Below the pieces are notes generated by a model. The model saw nothing but the letters and a program-made list of their open reading frames with translations, was not told where the DNA came from and ran no database searches. A stretch of DNA of 64,000 bases, from positions 6,950-70,949 of the forward strand of contig CAZKNH010000006.1 in assembly GCA_964553875.1 (NCBI GenBank). The letters are read 5' to 3'. The stretch is from ZC4RG20 sp964553875. GTDB lineage: Bacteria; Pseudomonadota; Gammaproteobacteria; Steroidobacterales; Rariloculaceae. The translations under genes and the position numbers were made by a program. Positions 50,024-57,285 of this stretch are shown piece after piece. The first letter of the stretch is position 1; each line of letters begins with the position of its first letter.

Positions 50024-51865
50024 CTAGTCGCCCCGACGGTCCCGCCGCGTGACGCGTGTCGGCCGCTCCGCTTCATCCGGCAGCGCGAAGACGGTCAACA
50101 CGCCGCCGAGCTGCGTATAACGGCTGAGCCCCTTGTACGCGCCGACTGCGCCGAGCCCTTCCGTCGCGCCCTCGAGGCCGGCGGCCATACCAATACCCGC
50201 CCAGCCGCCGATACCGGACAACACGCCGATGTACTGCTTGCCGTCGCGCACCCACGTGTTGACGTTACCGATGATTCCCGACGGCGTCTTGAAGCGATAG
50301 AGCTCCTCGCCGGTTTCGGCGTCGACCGCCTTCAGATATCCCTCGAGCGTCCCGTAGAAGACGACGCCGCCGGCCGTCGCGAGCGGACCGCTCCAGACCG
50401 AGAACGGCTCGGGTATCGACCACTTGATCTCGGCGTTCACCGGGTCCCACGCGATGAAGTTGCCGAGATGCGTCGAACCGTCTCCGGTGACGTTGCCGGC
50501 CGGGTACATCGTCACGACGGCGCCGACATACGGCTGGCCCGCGACGTACTCGACCTCGTACGGCTCGTAGTCCATGCAGACGTGATTGGTCGGCACGTAG
50601 AACAGGTTGGTGTCCGGCGAATACGCGACCGGCTGCTGGTCCTTCGTGCCGAGCGCCGCCGGGCAGATGTTCTGCGTGTTCACGTCCTCGCCGTTCTGAT
50701 GCGTGCTGAACTCGGGCACGACCTGCGGACGGCCGGTTTCCATGTCGACGTGAGTCGCCCAGTTCACGGCCGGATCGTATTTCTCGGCCGACAAGAGCTC
50801 GCCTGTCTCACGGTCGAGCACGTAGGCAAAGCCGTTGCGGTCGAAGTGCACGAGCGTCTTGCGCATCTCGCCGTCGATCTCGAGGTCTACGAGCACGTTC
50901 TCGTTGACGCCGTCGTAGTCCCACTCGTCGTGCGGGGTCATCTGGTAGACCCACTTCGCCATGCCCGTATCCGGGTTTCGCGCGAAGAGCGTCATGCTCC
51001 AGCGGTTGTCGCCCGGGCGCGCGACCGGGTTCCACGTTCCGGGGTTACCGGAGCCGTAATAGAGAAGATCGAGCTCCGGGTCGTACGTGAACCATCCCCA
51101 CGTCGTGCCGCCGCCGAGCCGCCACTGGTCGCCTTCCCATGTCGAGAGCGACGAGTTCTCGCCGATCGGCTCGCCGAGATGCGTCGTCTGCTGCGGATCG
51201 ACGAGGAGCTCCTCGTCCGGTCCTACGCTGTACGCCTTCCAGGCCTGCTCGCCGGTCTCGATGTCGTACGCGACGACGAACCCGCGGACGCCGTACTCGC
51301 CGCCGCTGATGCCGGTGATCACCTTGTCCTTCACGACGATCGGCGCGTTCGTGTTCGTCTCGCCGCGTGCCGGGTCGCCGTTCTTCGCCTGCCAGATGAC
51401 CTCGCCGGTCTCGGCATCGAGCGCGACGAGCGTCGTGTCGGCCTGCTGCAGGAAGATCTTGCCCGCCGCGTACGCGAGGCCCCGGTTCACCGTGTCGCAG
51501 CACATGACGGGGATCGTGTCCTCGCTCTGCGTCGGCGTATACGACCAGTTGATCGAGTTGTCCTCGAGGCTGATCGAGTAGACCTTGTTCGGGAACGGCG
51601 TGTGGATATACAGCGTATCGCCGATGACGAGCGGACCGCCTTCGTGCCCTCGCAGCACTCCCGTCGAGAAGGTCCACACCGGCTGAAGACTCCTCACATT
51701 GTCGCGATTGATCTCATCGAGCGAGCTGTAGCGGGTCCCGGCATAGTCGCCGCCCCATATTGCCCAGTTGTTCTCGTCCTCGATGAGTCGCTGAACTTCG
51801 TCGTTCGACGTCGCCGTCAACGGCAGCAACGCTGCCAACGGCATCACCCAGCTTGTCTTCGTCAT
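50024..51865 (-). CDS. xoxF: Lanthanide-type PQQ-dependent alcohol dehydrogenase
   Basis: 613 residues, eight-bladed PQQ propeller. The Sec signal is short (1-20). The vicinal disulfide Cys122-Cys123 is intact. Metal ligands Glu190 (SGGEYG), Asn274 (GSGNPG) and catalytic Asp316 are in place, and Asp318 in 'DEWDYDGVNEN' is the extra Asp that marks lanthanide-dependent XoxF; Ca2+ enzymes (MxaF) have Ala there. The segments 'GGGTTWGWFTYDPELDLLYYGSGNPGTWNP' are XoxF-like. It oxidises methanol or other small alcohols in the periplasm and passes electrons to a c-type cytochrome. AGAGGGG precedes the ATG and the genes for cytochrome and XoxJ follow. No pqq genes are seen in the window. Confidence 0.94.
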   Translation of the reverse strand: MTKTSWVMPLAALLPLTATSNDEVQRLIEDENNWAIWGGDYAGTRYSSLDEINRDNVRSLQPVWTFSTGVLRGHEGGPLVIGDTLYIHTPFPNKVYSISLEDNSINWSYTPTQSEDTIPVMCCDTVNRGLAYAAGKIFLQQADTTLVALDAETGEVIWQAKNGDPARGETNTNAPIVVKDKVITGISGGEYGVRGFVVAYDIETGEQAWKAYSVGPDEELLVDPQQTTHLGEPIGENSSLSTWEGDQWRLGGGTTWGWFTYDPELDLLYYGSGNPGTWNPVARPGDNRWSMTLFARNPDTGMAKWVYQMTPHDEWDYDGVNENVLVDLEIDGEMRKTLVHFDRNGFAYVLDRETGELLSAEKYDPAVNWATHVDMETGRPQVVPEFSTHQNGEDVNTQNICPAALGTKDQQPVAYSPDTNLFYVPTNHVCMDYEPYEVEYVAGQPYVGAVVTMYPAGNVTGDGSTHLGNFIAWDPVNAEIKWSIPEPFSVWSGPLATAGGVVFYGTLEGYLKAVDAETGEELYRFKTPSGIIGNVNTWVRDGKQYIGVLSGIGGWAGIGMAAGLEGATEGLGAVGAYKGLSRYTQLGGVLTVFALPDEAERPTRVTRRDRRGD

Positions 51866-51886
51866 CGCAGTTGCCCCTCTCGACTA

Positions 51887-51922
51887 TCAGTCTGCTAAGC
51901 GACCTTGTTCAGTGTGCTAAGC
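51887..51922 (-). promoter_or_regulatory. Direct repeats upstream of xoxF (candidate operator)
   Basis: Read on the plus strand, TCAGTCTGCTAAGC (51887-51900) and TCAGTGTGCTAAGC (51909-51922) match at 13 of 14 bases and start 22 bases apart, about two helix turns. They lie 22-57 bases before the xoxF ATG. Spacing and position fit a regulator that binds side by side on the promoter. Confidence 0.6.
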
Positions 51923-51988
51923 CGTCAACGTTCGAGCTCCTTTCGCCATGTCTCCCTATACTCGATCGTGCCGCCCCGTGCGCCGCGG

Positions 51989-52354
51989 TCACTCCTGCAA
52001 CCGCTGCCCCGCCGCGCGTCCGACGAAACAGCGACGCTCCGCGCTTTCGAGGGTTCTCTCGAGCTTCGCGGTCAGTGACTCCGCGCGTTCCGGATCGCGG
52101 AACAGCCCGCCCCGCTCCCCGGGCGTCGAACGCAGTTGCCAGAAGACCTGCGCTTCGGCGAACTCGGCGTACGTCATCTCCTCGGCGATACGATCGATCA
52201 TGCAGACGCACGGATAGAGCGTGTCATAGCTCTGCCCGCCTCTTTCGCTCATGCAGGAGAGCACGTACTCGACACGCGCTTGCGTCGGAAAATCGTTCGC
52301 CGCGGAAACGCCAGGGAGAAGAACGAGCGACACTAAAGCAATGGCACGTGACAT
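51989..52354 (-). CDS. Small exported Cys-containing protein
   Basis: 121 residues with a signal peptide (ends GVSAAN). The mature part is 'DFPTQARVEYVLSCMSERGGQSYDTLYPCVCMIDRIAEEMTYAEFAEAQVFWQLRSTPGERGGLFRD', with Cys at about residues 34, 49, 51 and 109. I do not recognise the family; the helical Cys-rich build hints at disulfide or heme-free structural use. It lies directly upstream of xoxF on the same strand, separated by about 120 bases that include the direct repeats, so it may serve alcohol oxidation, but that is inference. AGGAT precedes the start. Confidence 0.7.
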   Translation of the reverse strand: MSRAIALVSLVLLPGVSAANDFPTQARVEYVLSCMSERGGQSYDTLYPCVCMIDRIAEEMTYAEFAEAQVFWQLRSTPGERGGLFRDPERAESLTAKLERTLESAERRCFVGRAAGQRLQE

Positions 52355-52574
52355 GTAGTCGATCCTAGCACCGTCGGAGTGCAGCGGATCGCGATAGCAA
52401 AAATTGGAAAGGACGCGGTTTTTCGAGCGCGGTCTTTCCGTACACCTGCTCCGTTCACCCCTTGCAACTGTCTGAGAATCGCGACACCGCGTCGAAAGCT
52501 CCATGTGACTCACGTCACAGCCGCGCAACGCCGCGACGGGCAGAGTGCGTCGCACCACCCGAGGAGGGAGCTCG

Positions 52575-53120
52575 ATGAACAAATCAATGATGATCGGTAT
52601 TGTCACGGGCGTCGCGATCGCGACCGCTGGCGGTGTCGCGGGTTACACGTTCCTGGGTCCGGTATCACAAGAGGATCGACAAGGCAGCGCCGAGGTGATC
52701 GGGCTCGAGCAGCCGCTCGACGAAGAATCGAATGCGGATGCTCGAGCGGAAACCACGGCCCCTGCAGCGACGCGGCAAGACGCTGCAGCGCCTGCGGTCG
52801 CACGAGAAACCGCGACGCCGGCTGCTCGATCGTCGACGCCTGCTCCCGCGCAGGCACCTGCCGCGCCGCAGGAGCGATGCTGGGACGAAGAAGTCACGGT
52901 CACCGAAGCACCCAAGGATCAGCATCGGATCGGCGGCACCGCCGCGGGCGCCGTCATCGGCGGCGCGATCGGCCGCGAGATCGGCGAGAGCGACTTGAGC
53001 ACGGCGGTCGGCGCCGCGGCCGGCGCTTTCATCGGCCGCAGAATTCAGGGCCGCGTCCAGGAGAACAACGCTGACACGCGTACGACGACGCGGATCGAGC
53101 GTCGCTGCGAGCCGATCTGA
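52575..53120 (+). CDS. Glycine-zipper 2TM-domain envelope protein
   Basis: 181 residues. An N-terminal transmembrane or signal helix (residues 5-27) is followed by an Ala/Pro/Glu-rich linker, 'ERCWDEEVTVTEAPKDQHRIGGTAAGAVIGGAIGREIGESDLSTAVGAAAGAFIGRRIQGR' (glycine zipper) and an Arg-rich end with a final Cys. Such proteins associate with the outer membrane (SlyB-like). Role not known. GAGGAGGGAGCTCG is a strong ribosome binding site. A hairpin follows. Confidence 0.82.
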   Translation: MNKSMMIGIVTGVAIATAGGVAGYTFLGPVSQEDRQGSAEVIGLEQPLDEESNADARAETTAPAATRQDAAAPAVARETATPAARSSTPAPAQAPAAPQERCWDEEVTVTEAPKDQHRIGGTAAGAVIGGAIGREIGESDLSTAVGAAAGAFIGRRIQGRVQENNADTRTTTRIERRCEPI

Positions 53121-53132
53121 TCTCGACCGCTA

Positions 53133-53164
53133 GCGCGAGGTCATTCGCTCGGATGACCTCGCGC
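53133..53164 (+). terminator. Hairpin after the glycine-zipper gene
   Basis: Perfect 12-base arms GCGCGAGGTCAT (53133-53144) and ATGACCTCGCGC (53153-53164) with an 8-base loop, 12 bases after the stop. No T-tract follows. Confidence 0.55.
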
Positions 53165-53434
53165 AGATTGCCCGAAGCGATCCGTCTCGCGTCACGTCCG
53201 ACCGTCCCGCTTCGCCGGACCTCACCGCCGCGGTAAACGTCAGCACTGCAAAGAACCTCTGCGCTGACGAGCCCACCCGACCTCGAGCCGTCGACGCCTT
53301 CCGCTCCCGTGCGTCGACGTAGCGACGCTGCACCGTCACGTCGGCTCGCACGACGAAGCGTCTGCGCGCTGCTGCAGAGAGCCGTAGCCGCCGCTAGAAT
53401 CTGCGTCCTTGCTGCCTGCGCCACGGAGCCTTCC

Positions 53435-54415
53435 GTGATCGAAACCGAGGCCCTGAGAAAAACATTCCAGATCCGGCAAGGCCGGGCCGTCAGAACGGTC
53501 GAAGCCGTGCGCGGCGTCGACCTGCACGTCCGTGAAGGCGAGATCTTCGGCTTCCTCGGCCCGAACGGAGCCGGTAAGACGACGACCCTGCGCATGCTCG
53601 CGACGTTGATCACTCCGGACGCCGGTCGAGCATCGATCGCAGGAGCCGATCTGCTGCGCGAGCCCGGGGAAGTCCGCCGTCGTATCGGTTACGTCTCGCA
53701 GGGCGGGGGCACGTGGGACGAGGTGACGGCCCGCGAGGAGCTGGTTCACCAGGCGCGAATGTACGGCTTGTCGAAGGCCGAAGCGCACGCACGCGCGGCG
53801 GCGGCGCTCGCGGCCTTCGACCTCACGGAGTACGCCGACCGCAAATGCAAGACCTACTCGGGAGGCCAGCGACGGCGTGTCGACATCGCGCTCGGCGTCA
53901 TCCATTCGCCGAAGGTCCTGTTCCTGGACGAGCCGACCACGGGGCTCGATCCGCAAAGCCGTGCCCGGATGTGGGACGAGATCCGTCGGCTGCGCAGTGA
54001 AGGCATGACGGTGTTCATCACGACGCACTATCTCGAGGAAGCCGATGCCCTCTGCGATCGTATCGCGATCATCGACCACGGCGAGATCGTCGCGGAAGGC
54101 ACGCCGCAGGCGCTGAAGCGGGAAATCTCGGGAGACGTCGTCTCCGTCACGCTCGCATCGTCGGCGGAGCTACACGAAACCGAAAGCCGCCTCGGCACGG
54201 CGGCCGAGGTGCTTCGGTGCGAGCCGTACGTGCGAAGCCTCGAGCTTCATGATGCGGGCATTCGCCTCTTCGTCGAATCGGGCGCGACCGCGATTCCACA
54301 TATCGCGCGCGCGCTCGATCAGAAGGGGATCGTGCTCGACTCGATCGAGATCCATCGGCCGAGTCTCGACGACGTCTTCCTCGCGAAGACGGGCAGATCG
54401 CTGCGGGAGAGCTGA
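53435..54415 (+). CDS. ABC transporter ATP-binding protein (DrrA-type exporter)
   Basis: 326 residues. Walker A 'GPNGAGKTTTLRML', Q-loop 'GYVSQGGGTWDEVTARE', signature 'YSGGQRRRVDIAL', Walker B 'VLFLDEPTTGLDPQ' and switch 'TTHYLEEAD' are complete, and the C-terminal regulatory extension (about residues 225-326) with 'SLDDVFLAKTGRSL' is typical of DrrA/NodI-type exporters. It powers the adjacent ABC-2 permease (three bases downstream). The GTG start at 53435 follows CACGGAGCC; a longer start at 53309 has no support. The exported substrate is unknown. Confidence 0.95.
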   Translation: MIETEALRKTFQIRQGRAVRTVEAVRGVDLHVREGEIFGFLGPNGAGKTTTLRMLATLITPDAGRASIAGADLLREPGEVRRRIGYVSQGGGTWDEVTAREELVHQARMYGLSKAEAHARAAAALAAFDLTEYADRKCKTYSGGQRRRVDIALGVIHSPKVLFLDEPTTGLDPQSRARMWDEIRRLRSEGMTVFITTHYLEEADALCDRIAIIDHGEIVAEGTPQALKREISGDVVSVTLASSAELHETESRLGTAAEVLRCEPYVRSLELHDAGIRLFVESGATAIPHIARALDQKGIVLDSIEIHRPSLDDVFLAKTGRSLRES

Positions 54416-54418
54416 ACG

Positions 54419-55186
54419 ATGAAGCTGCTGCGCGATACGTGGTTGATCTTCGAGAGGCAGACGCTGCTCTTGATTCGGCAGCCCGTCTGGGTATTCGTCG
54501 GCATCTTTCAGCCGGTGATGTACCTCTTGCTCTTCGCGCCGCTGCTCGCTCCGGCGCTTGCGGGGCCTCTCGGCCTCGAGACTCGCGCCGAGGTGTATCG
54601 CGTGTTCGTGCCGGGGCTTCTCGTGCTGATCGCGATCTTCGGGGGACTGTTCCAGGGTTTCGGGCTGATCGCGGAGCTTCGCGCGGGCGTGATCGAGCGC
54701 TCGCGCGTGACGCCGGTCAGCCGGCTCGCGCTGCTGCTCGGGCGGTCGCTCCGCGACGCCGTCGTGCTCGTCGTGCAGGCCGTGATCATCACGGTGCTCG
54801 CGTTGCCGTTCGGTCTCGAGGTCGGCTTGGGCGACCTGCTCCTCGCGTACCTGATGCTCGCGTTGATCGCGCTGATGACGTCGTCCTTGTCGTACGGCGT
54901 CGCACTGAAGCTGCCTTCGGAGAATGCGCTTGCGCCGTTGATGAACACCGTCGCGCAGCCGGTGTTCCTGCTGTCCGGGATTCTGCTGCCGCTCGCGCTT
55001 GCGCCGCAGTGGCTGCAGACGATCGCTGCGTTCAATCCGTTCTCGTGGGCCGTCGAGGGCACACGCGCGCTCTTCTCCGGGAACCTCGGCGATGACAGCG
55101 TATGGAAGGGGCTCGGCATCACCGCCGTGTTGACCGCGCTCGCGGTGCTCTGGGCCGCGCGGGCGTTCACTCGCAGCGTGCGTTAG
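54419..55186 (+). CDS. ABC-2 type permease (DrrB-like)
   Basis: 255 residues with six membrane helices. 'LIRQPVWVFVGIFQPVMYLLLFAPL', 'FVPGLLVLIAIFGGLFQGFGLIAELRAGVIERSRVTPVSRLALLLGRSLRD' and 'PVFLLSGILLPLALAPQWLQTIAAFNPFSWAVEGTRALF' are the ABC-2 landmarks. It pairs with the ATPase gene just upstream to form an exporter of a lipophilic compound; drug or lipid is not decided. No regulator lies beside it. Confidence 0.94.
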   Translation: MKLLRDTWLIFERQTLLLIRQPVWVFVGIFQPVMYLLLFAPLLAPALAGPLGLETRAEVYRVFVPGLLVLIAIFGGLFQGFGLIAELRAGVIERSRVTPVSRLALLLGRSLRDAVVLVVQAVIITVLALPFGLEVGLGDLLLAYLMLALIALMTSSLSYGVALKLPSENALAPLMNTVAQPVFLLSGILLPLALAPQWLQTIAAFNPFSWAVEGTRALFSGNLGDDSVWKGLGITAVLTALAVLWAARAFTRSVR

Positions 55187-55280
55187 GCCGACGCGTTCCT
55201 CGAAGGCGCGACACGGCGCTAAGGGCGCTCGCGAGGCGCCGACCGGCAGCGGAGCGCGGAGGCGATCCGAGGCGACCCTT

Positions 55281-55820
55281 TCACCACATCAGGTCGTCGG
55301 GCACCTCGAAGCCCTTGTAGGCCTCGTCGACCTCGTCCGACGCCGCGCTCGTGGCCGTTTCGAGATTCACGACGGCGTTCGGATCTCGTTCCCGGAGCTT
55401 CTCGGCAATCGCCGGAGGCACGAGCGCGAAGCCAGTGCCGTAGCGGGCGATCGCGAGGGCCCCGTCGACGAGCTGCCGACGCTGCTCGTCCGTCACGTAG
55501 ATCCGCTTGATGTGCGGGCCGTCCTGGAAGTGGAACGGATCGCCGTCGTCGCTCGGCGGGATCCGATGCTGCTCGACGATCTGACGAATCTGCGCCGCCC
55601 GCGCCTTCGCCTCGGCCTTCTCCGCCTTGCGCCGGTTGAGCTCGCGGTCCCGCTCGGCCTTCTCCGCGCGGGCACGGTCCGCCGCGCTCGGCGTGGGCGG
55701 GGCAGCAGCCCGCTTCGGCTTCCGCGGCTGCGGCCGCCGAGCCGCCTGTTCGGCCTTCTTGACCTGTTCCTCCGTGACGAGGCCGACCTTCAGCAGCTGA
55801 TCGCGAAGCGAACTACTCAT
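55281..55820 (-). CDS. DUF2058 (YaiL-like) protein
   Basis: 179 residues, soluble. It starts 'SSLRDQLLKVGLVTEEQVKKAEQ', then a highly charged helical region (about residues 30-85, Lys/Arg/Ala/Glu) and 'RIPPSDDGDPFHFQDGPHIKRIYVTDEQRRQLVDGALAIARYGTGFALVPPAIAEKLRERD', a pattern of the DUF2058 family, nucleoprotein-like YaiL. The function is unknown; nucleic acid association is likely from the basic helix. Stop and neighbours give no operon link. Confidence 0.9.
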   Translation of the reverse strand: MSSSLRDQLLKVGLVTEEQVKKAEQAARRPQPRKPKRAAAPPTPSAADRARAEKAERDRELNRRKAEKAEAKARAAQIRQIVEQHRIPPSDDGDPFHFQDGPHIKRIYVTDEQRRQLVDGALAIARYGTGFALVPPAIAEKLRERDPNAVVNLETATSAASDEVDEAYKGFEVPDDLMW

Positions 55821-56371
55821 GTCATGGAGCGAGACGGGGCGTAACGGACGAGTCGAAGCCGCAGATACTTTCGTCGATTTTCGCCGGAGTGAAAAGACAC
55901 GCCCCGTACAGGTGGCGAGCCACGCATCCCGCGCGTCGTCGGAGGCTGCCAGACGGCGTCAGCCCTTCTGGCCGCCGTGCCCCGTCCCGAAGCCCTCCCT
56001 CGCCGAGATGCACCAATTTGGTGCGTCGCGCGCCGTGGGGCAGGCATGGCTCGGCGATTAAGCCCTATGAATCCAACGACTTCGACACGTCGAGCCACGT
56101 CGGCGAGCTGGCACACACGTTGCAGTTGGTCGTACGAGTCCCGCGCAGCCCTCGTGATGACCCCCGCTGATCGGGACTTCAACAGGAACGCGCACACTGA
56201 CGACCATGGAGAGGACGGACATGACCCTTGCGGACCGACGCCCGGCGCTCGTCGACGAGCTGTACGCCGAGGCAGCCGAATTTCTAACGAAGCCGAGAGA
56301 ACGCTACGCGGCCCGCGCGTCGCACGGTGCCGTCGACGGCACCGATTCGGGTGCACCGCCCTGTCGACCCT
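55821..56371. other. Long gap with no confident gene
   Basis: 551 bases between the divergent DUF2058 start and the convergent membrane-protein stop. No tRNA-like cloverleaf or long conserved frame is visible. It has one short plus-strand frame at 56221-56427 with a ribosome binding site, listed separately. It should also contain the DUF2058 promoter. Confidence 0.5.
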
Positions 56372-56427
56372 TTACCCGCCCTGGTCCGTTGCCGCCGGAA
56401 CGGCCGCGCCTCGACGAGGGACGGTAG
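56221..56427 (+). CDS. Possible small protein, unsupported by homology
   Basis: 68 residues, 'MTLADRRPALVDELYAEAAEFLTKPRERYAA...', following GAGAGGAC at a good distance. The first 35 residues look helical and protein-like; the rest is Pro/Arg-rich and overlaps the end of the opposite-strand membrane gene by 56 bases. It may be a small gene, a gene remnant, or chance. I cannot name it. Confidence 0.25.
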   Translation: MTLADRRPALVDELYAEAAEFLTKPRERYAARASHGAVDGTDSGAPPCRPFTRPGPLPPERPRLDEGR

Positions 56428-56902
56428 GCTTTCTCGCTGCACGAACGATGGGCGGCGCAAGGACGAGCATCTGCAGCACGAGCAACGCCCCGACCAAACG
56501 CCCGAAGACGTCGCCGAGCTTCCAAGCGGCGAGGTCCGTGCTGCCGATGCCGATACCGATCACGAGTAGCATGGCCGCGACGCTCGCCTGGCGCGCGACC
56601 GTCGCGAATCGGGACCGATAGAGCCCGAGGCCGAACGACACGCTCGCCGCGACGGCCGCGCAAGCCAGCGCGACGAGGTAAACGTGCTGGTTGAGCACGC
56701 TGCTCGCGACGGTCGCGTCATTCCACTGAACGACGATCAGCACGCCAATCGTGCCGAGCACGAATGCGACGACCGTGCCGCACACGAGGCCCGAAAAGCG
56801 GCGCTCCTCGATGAACGCGTACCACACGTACGCGACGAGTATCGCCGCGACGGCCCAGACGACGAAGAAGAGAAAATAGCCGGCCGGCGAAACACCCGTC
56901 AT
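56372..56902 (-). CDS. Small membrane protein of unknown function
   Basis: 176 residues with four or five membrane helices: 'YFLFFVVWAVAAILVAYVWYAFI', 'GLVCGTVVAFVLGTIGVLIVV', 'VYLVALACAAVAASVSFGLGLY', 'QASVAAMLLVIGIGIGS' and 'VGALLVLQMLVLAPPIV'. A polar C-terminal tail follows. I do not recognise the family. It is divergent from the TonB receptor with a 383-base control region between. Confidence 0.7.
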   Translation of the reverse strand: MTGVSPAGYFLFFVVWAVAAILVAYVWYAFIEERRFSGLVCGTVVAFVLGTIGVLIVVQWNDATVASSVLNQHVYLVALACAAVAASVSFGLGLYRSRFATVARQASVAAMLLVIGIGIGSTDLAAWKLGDVFGRLVGALLVLQMLVLAPPIVRAARKPTVPRRGAAVPAATDQGG

Positions 56903-57151
56903 CGACTTGGCTCAGCCCGCACCGTCGCGGGACCGCGAAAGTCTAACCCTCGATCACGTCCAGCATCAAACGCCGGCGAGCCGCAGCCGCAGGTGACACC
57001 CGGCAAGCTGTCGGCTCCGTCAAGAAGTGACTGACGCCTCCGCGCGATCTGCGTGACGGCGTACAACCGAATCGCGAAGCTCCCAACCTCACGACGTTGC
57101 CGCATCGCAACAACTCTTGCGTACCGTCCGGTTTTCTGCAATTCTAGGAAT

Positions 57152-57169
57152 ACAGAATCGTAGTTCTGT
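57152..57169. promoter_or_regulatory. Inverted repeat upstream of the TonB receptor (candidate operator)
   Basis: ACAGAA-N6-TTCTGT, a symmetric 18-base site 117 bases before the ATG, in the 383-base interval (56903-57285) that separates the receptor from the divergent membrane protein. It could bind a dimeric regulator. A weak TTGCGT/AATTCT promoter pair lies just upstream of it. Nothing else is evident in that interval. Confidence 0.4.
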
Positions 57170-57285
57170 TTCGGCGCCAGAAACCGCTGCGTAGCCTCGA
57201 CGCGCACCCGGGGAGGGGAGCGGCCCGGCGGCGAAACCGACAAGAGCCATCACAACGCCAATCCATTTACCTGTCTGGAGATCTC

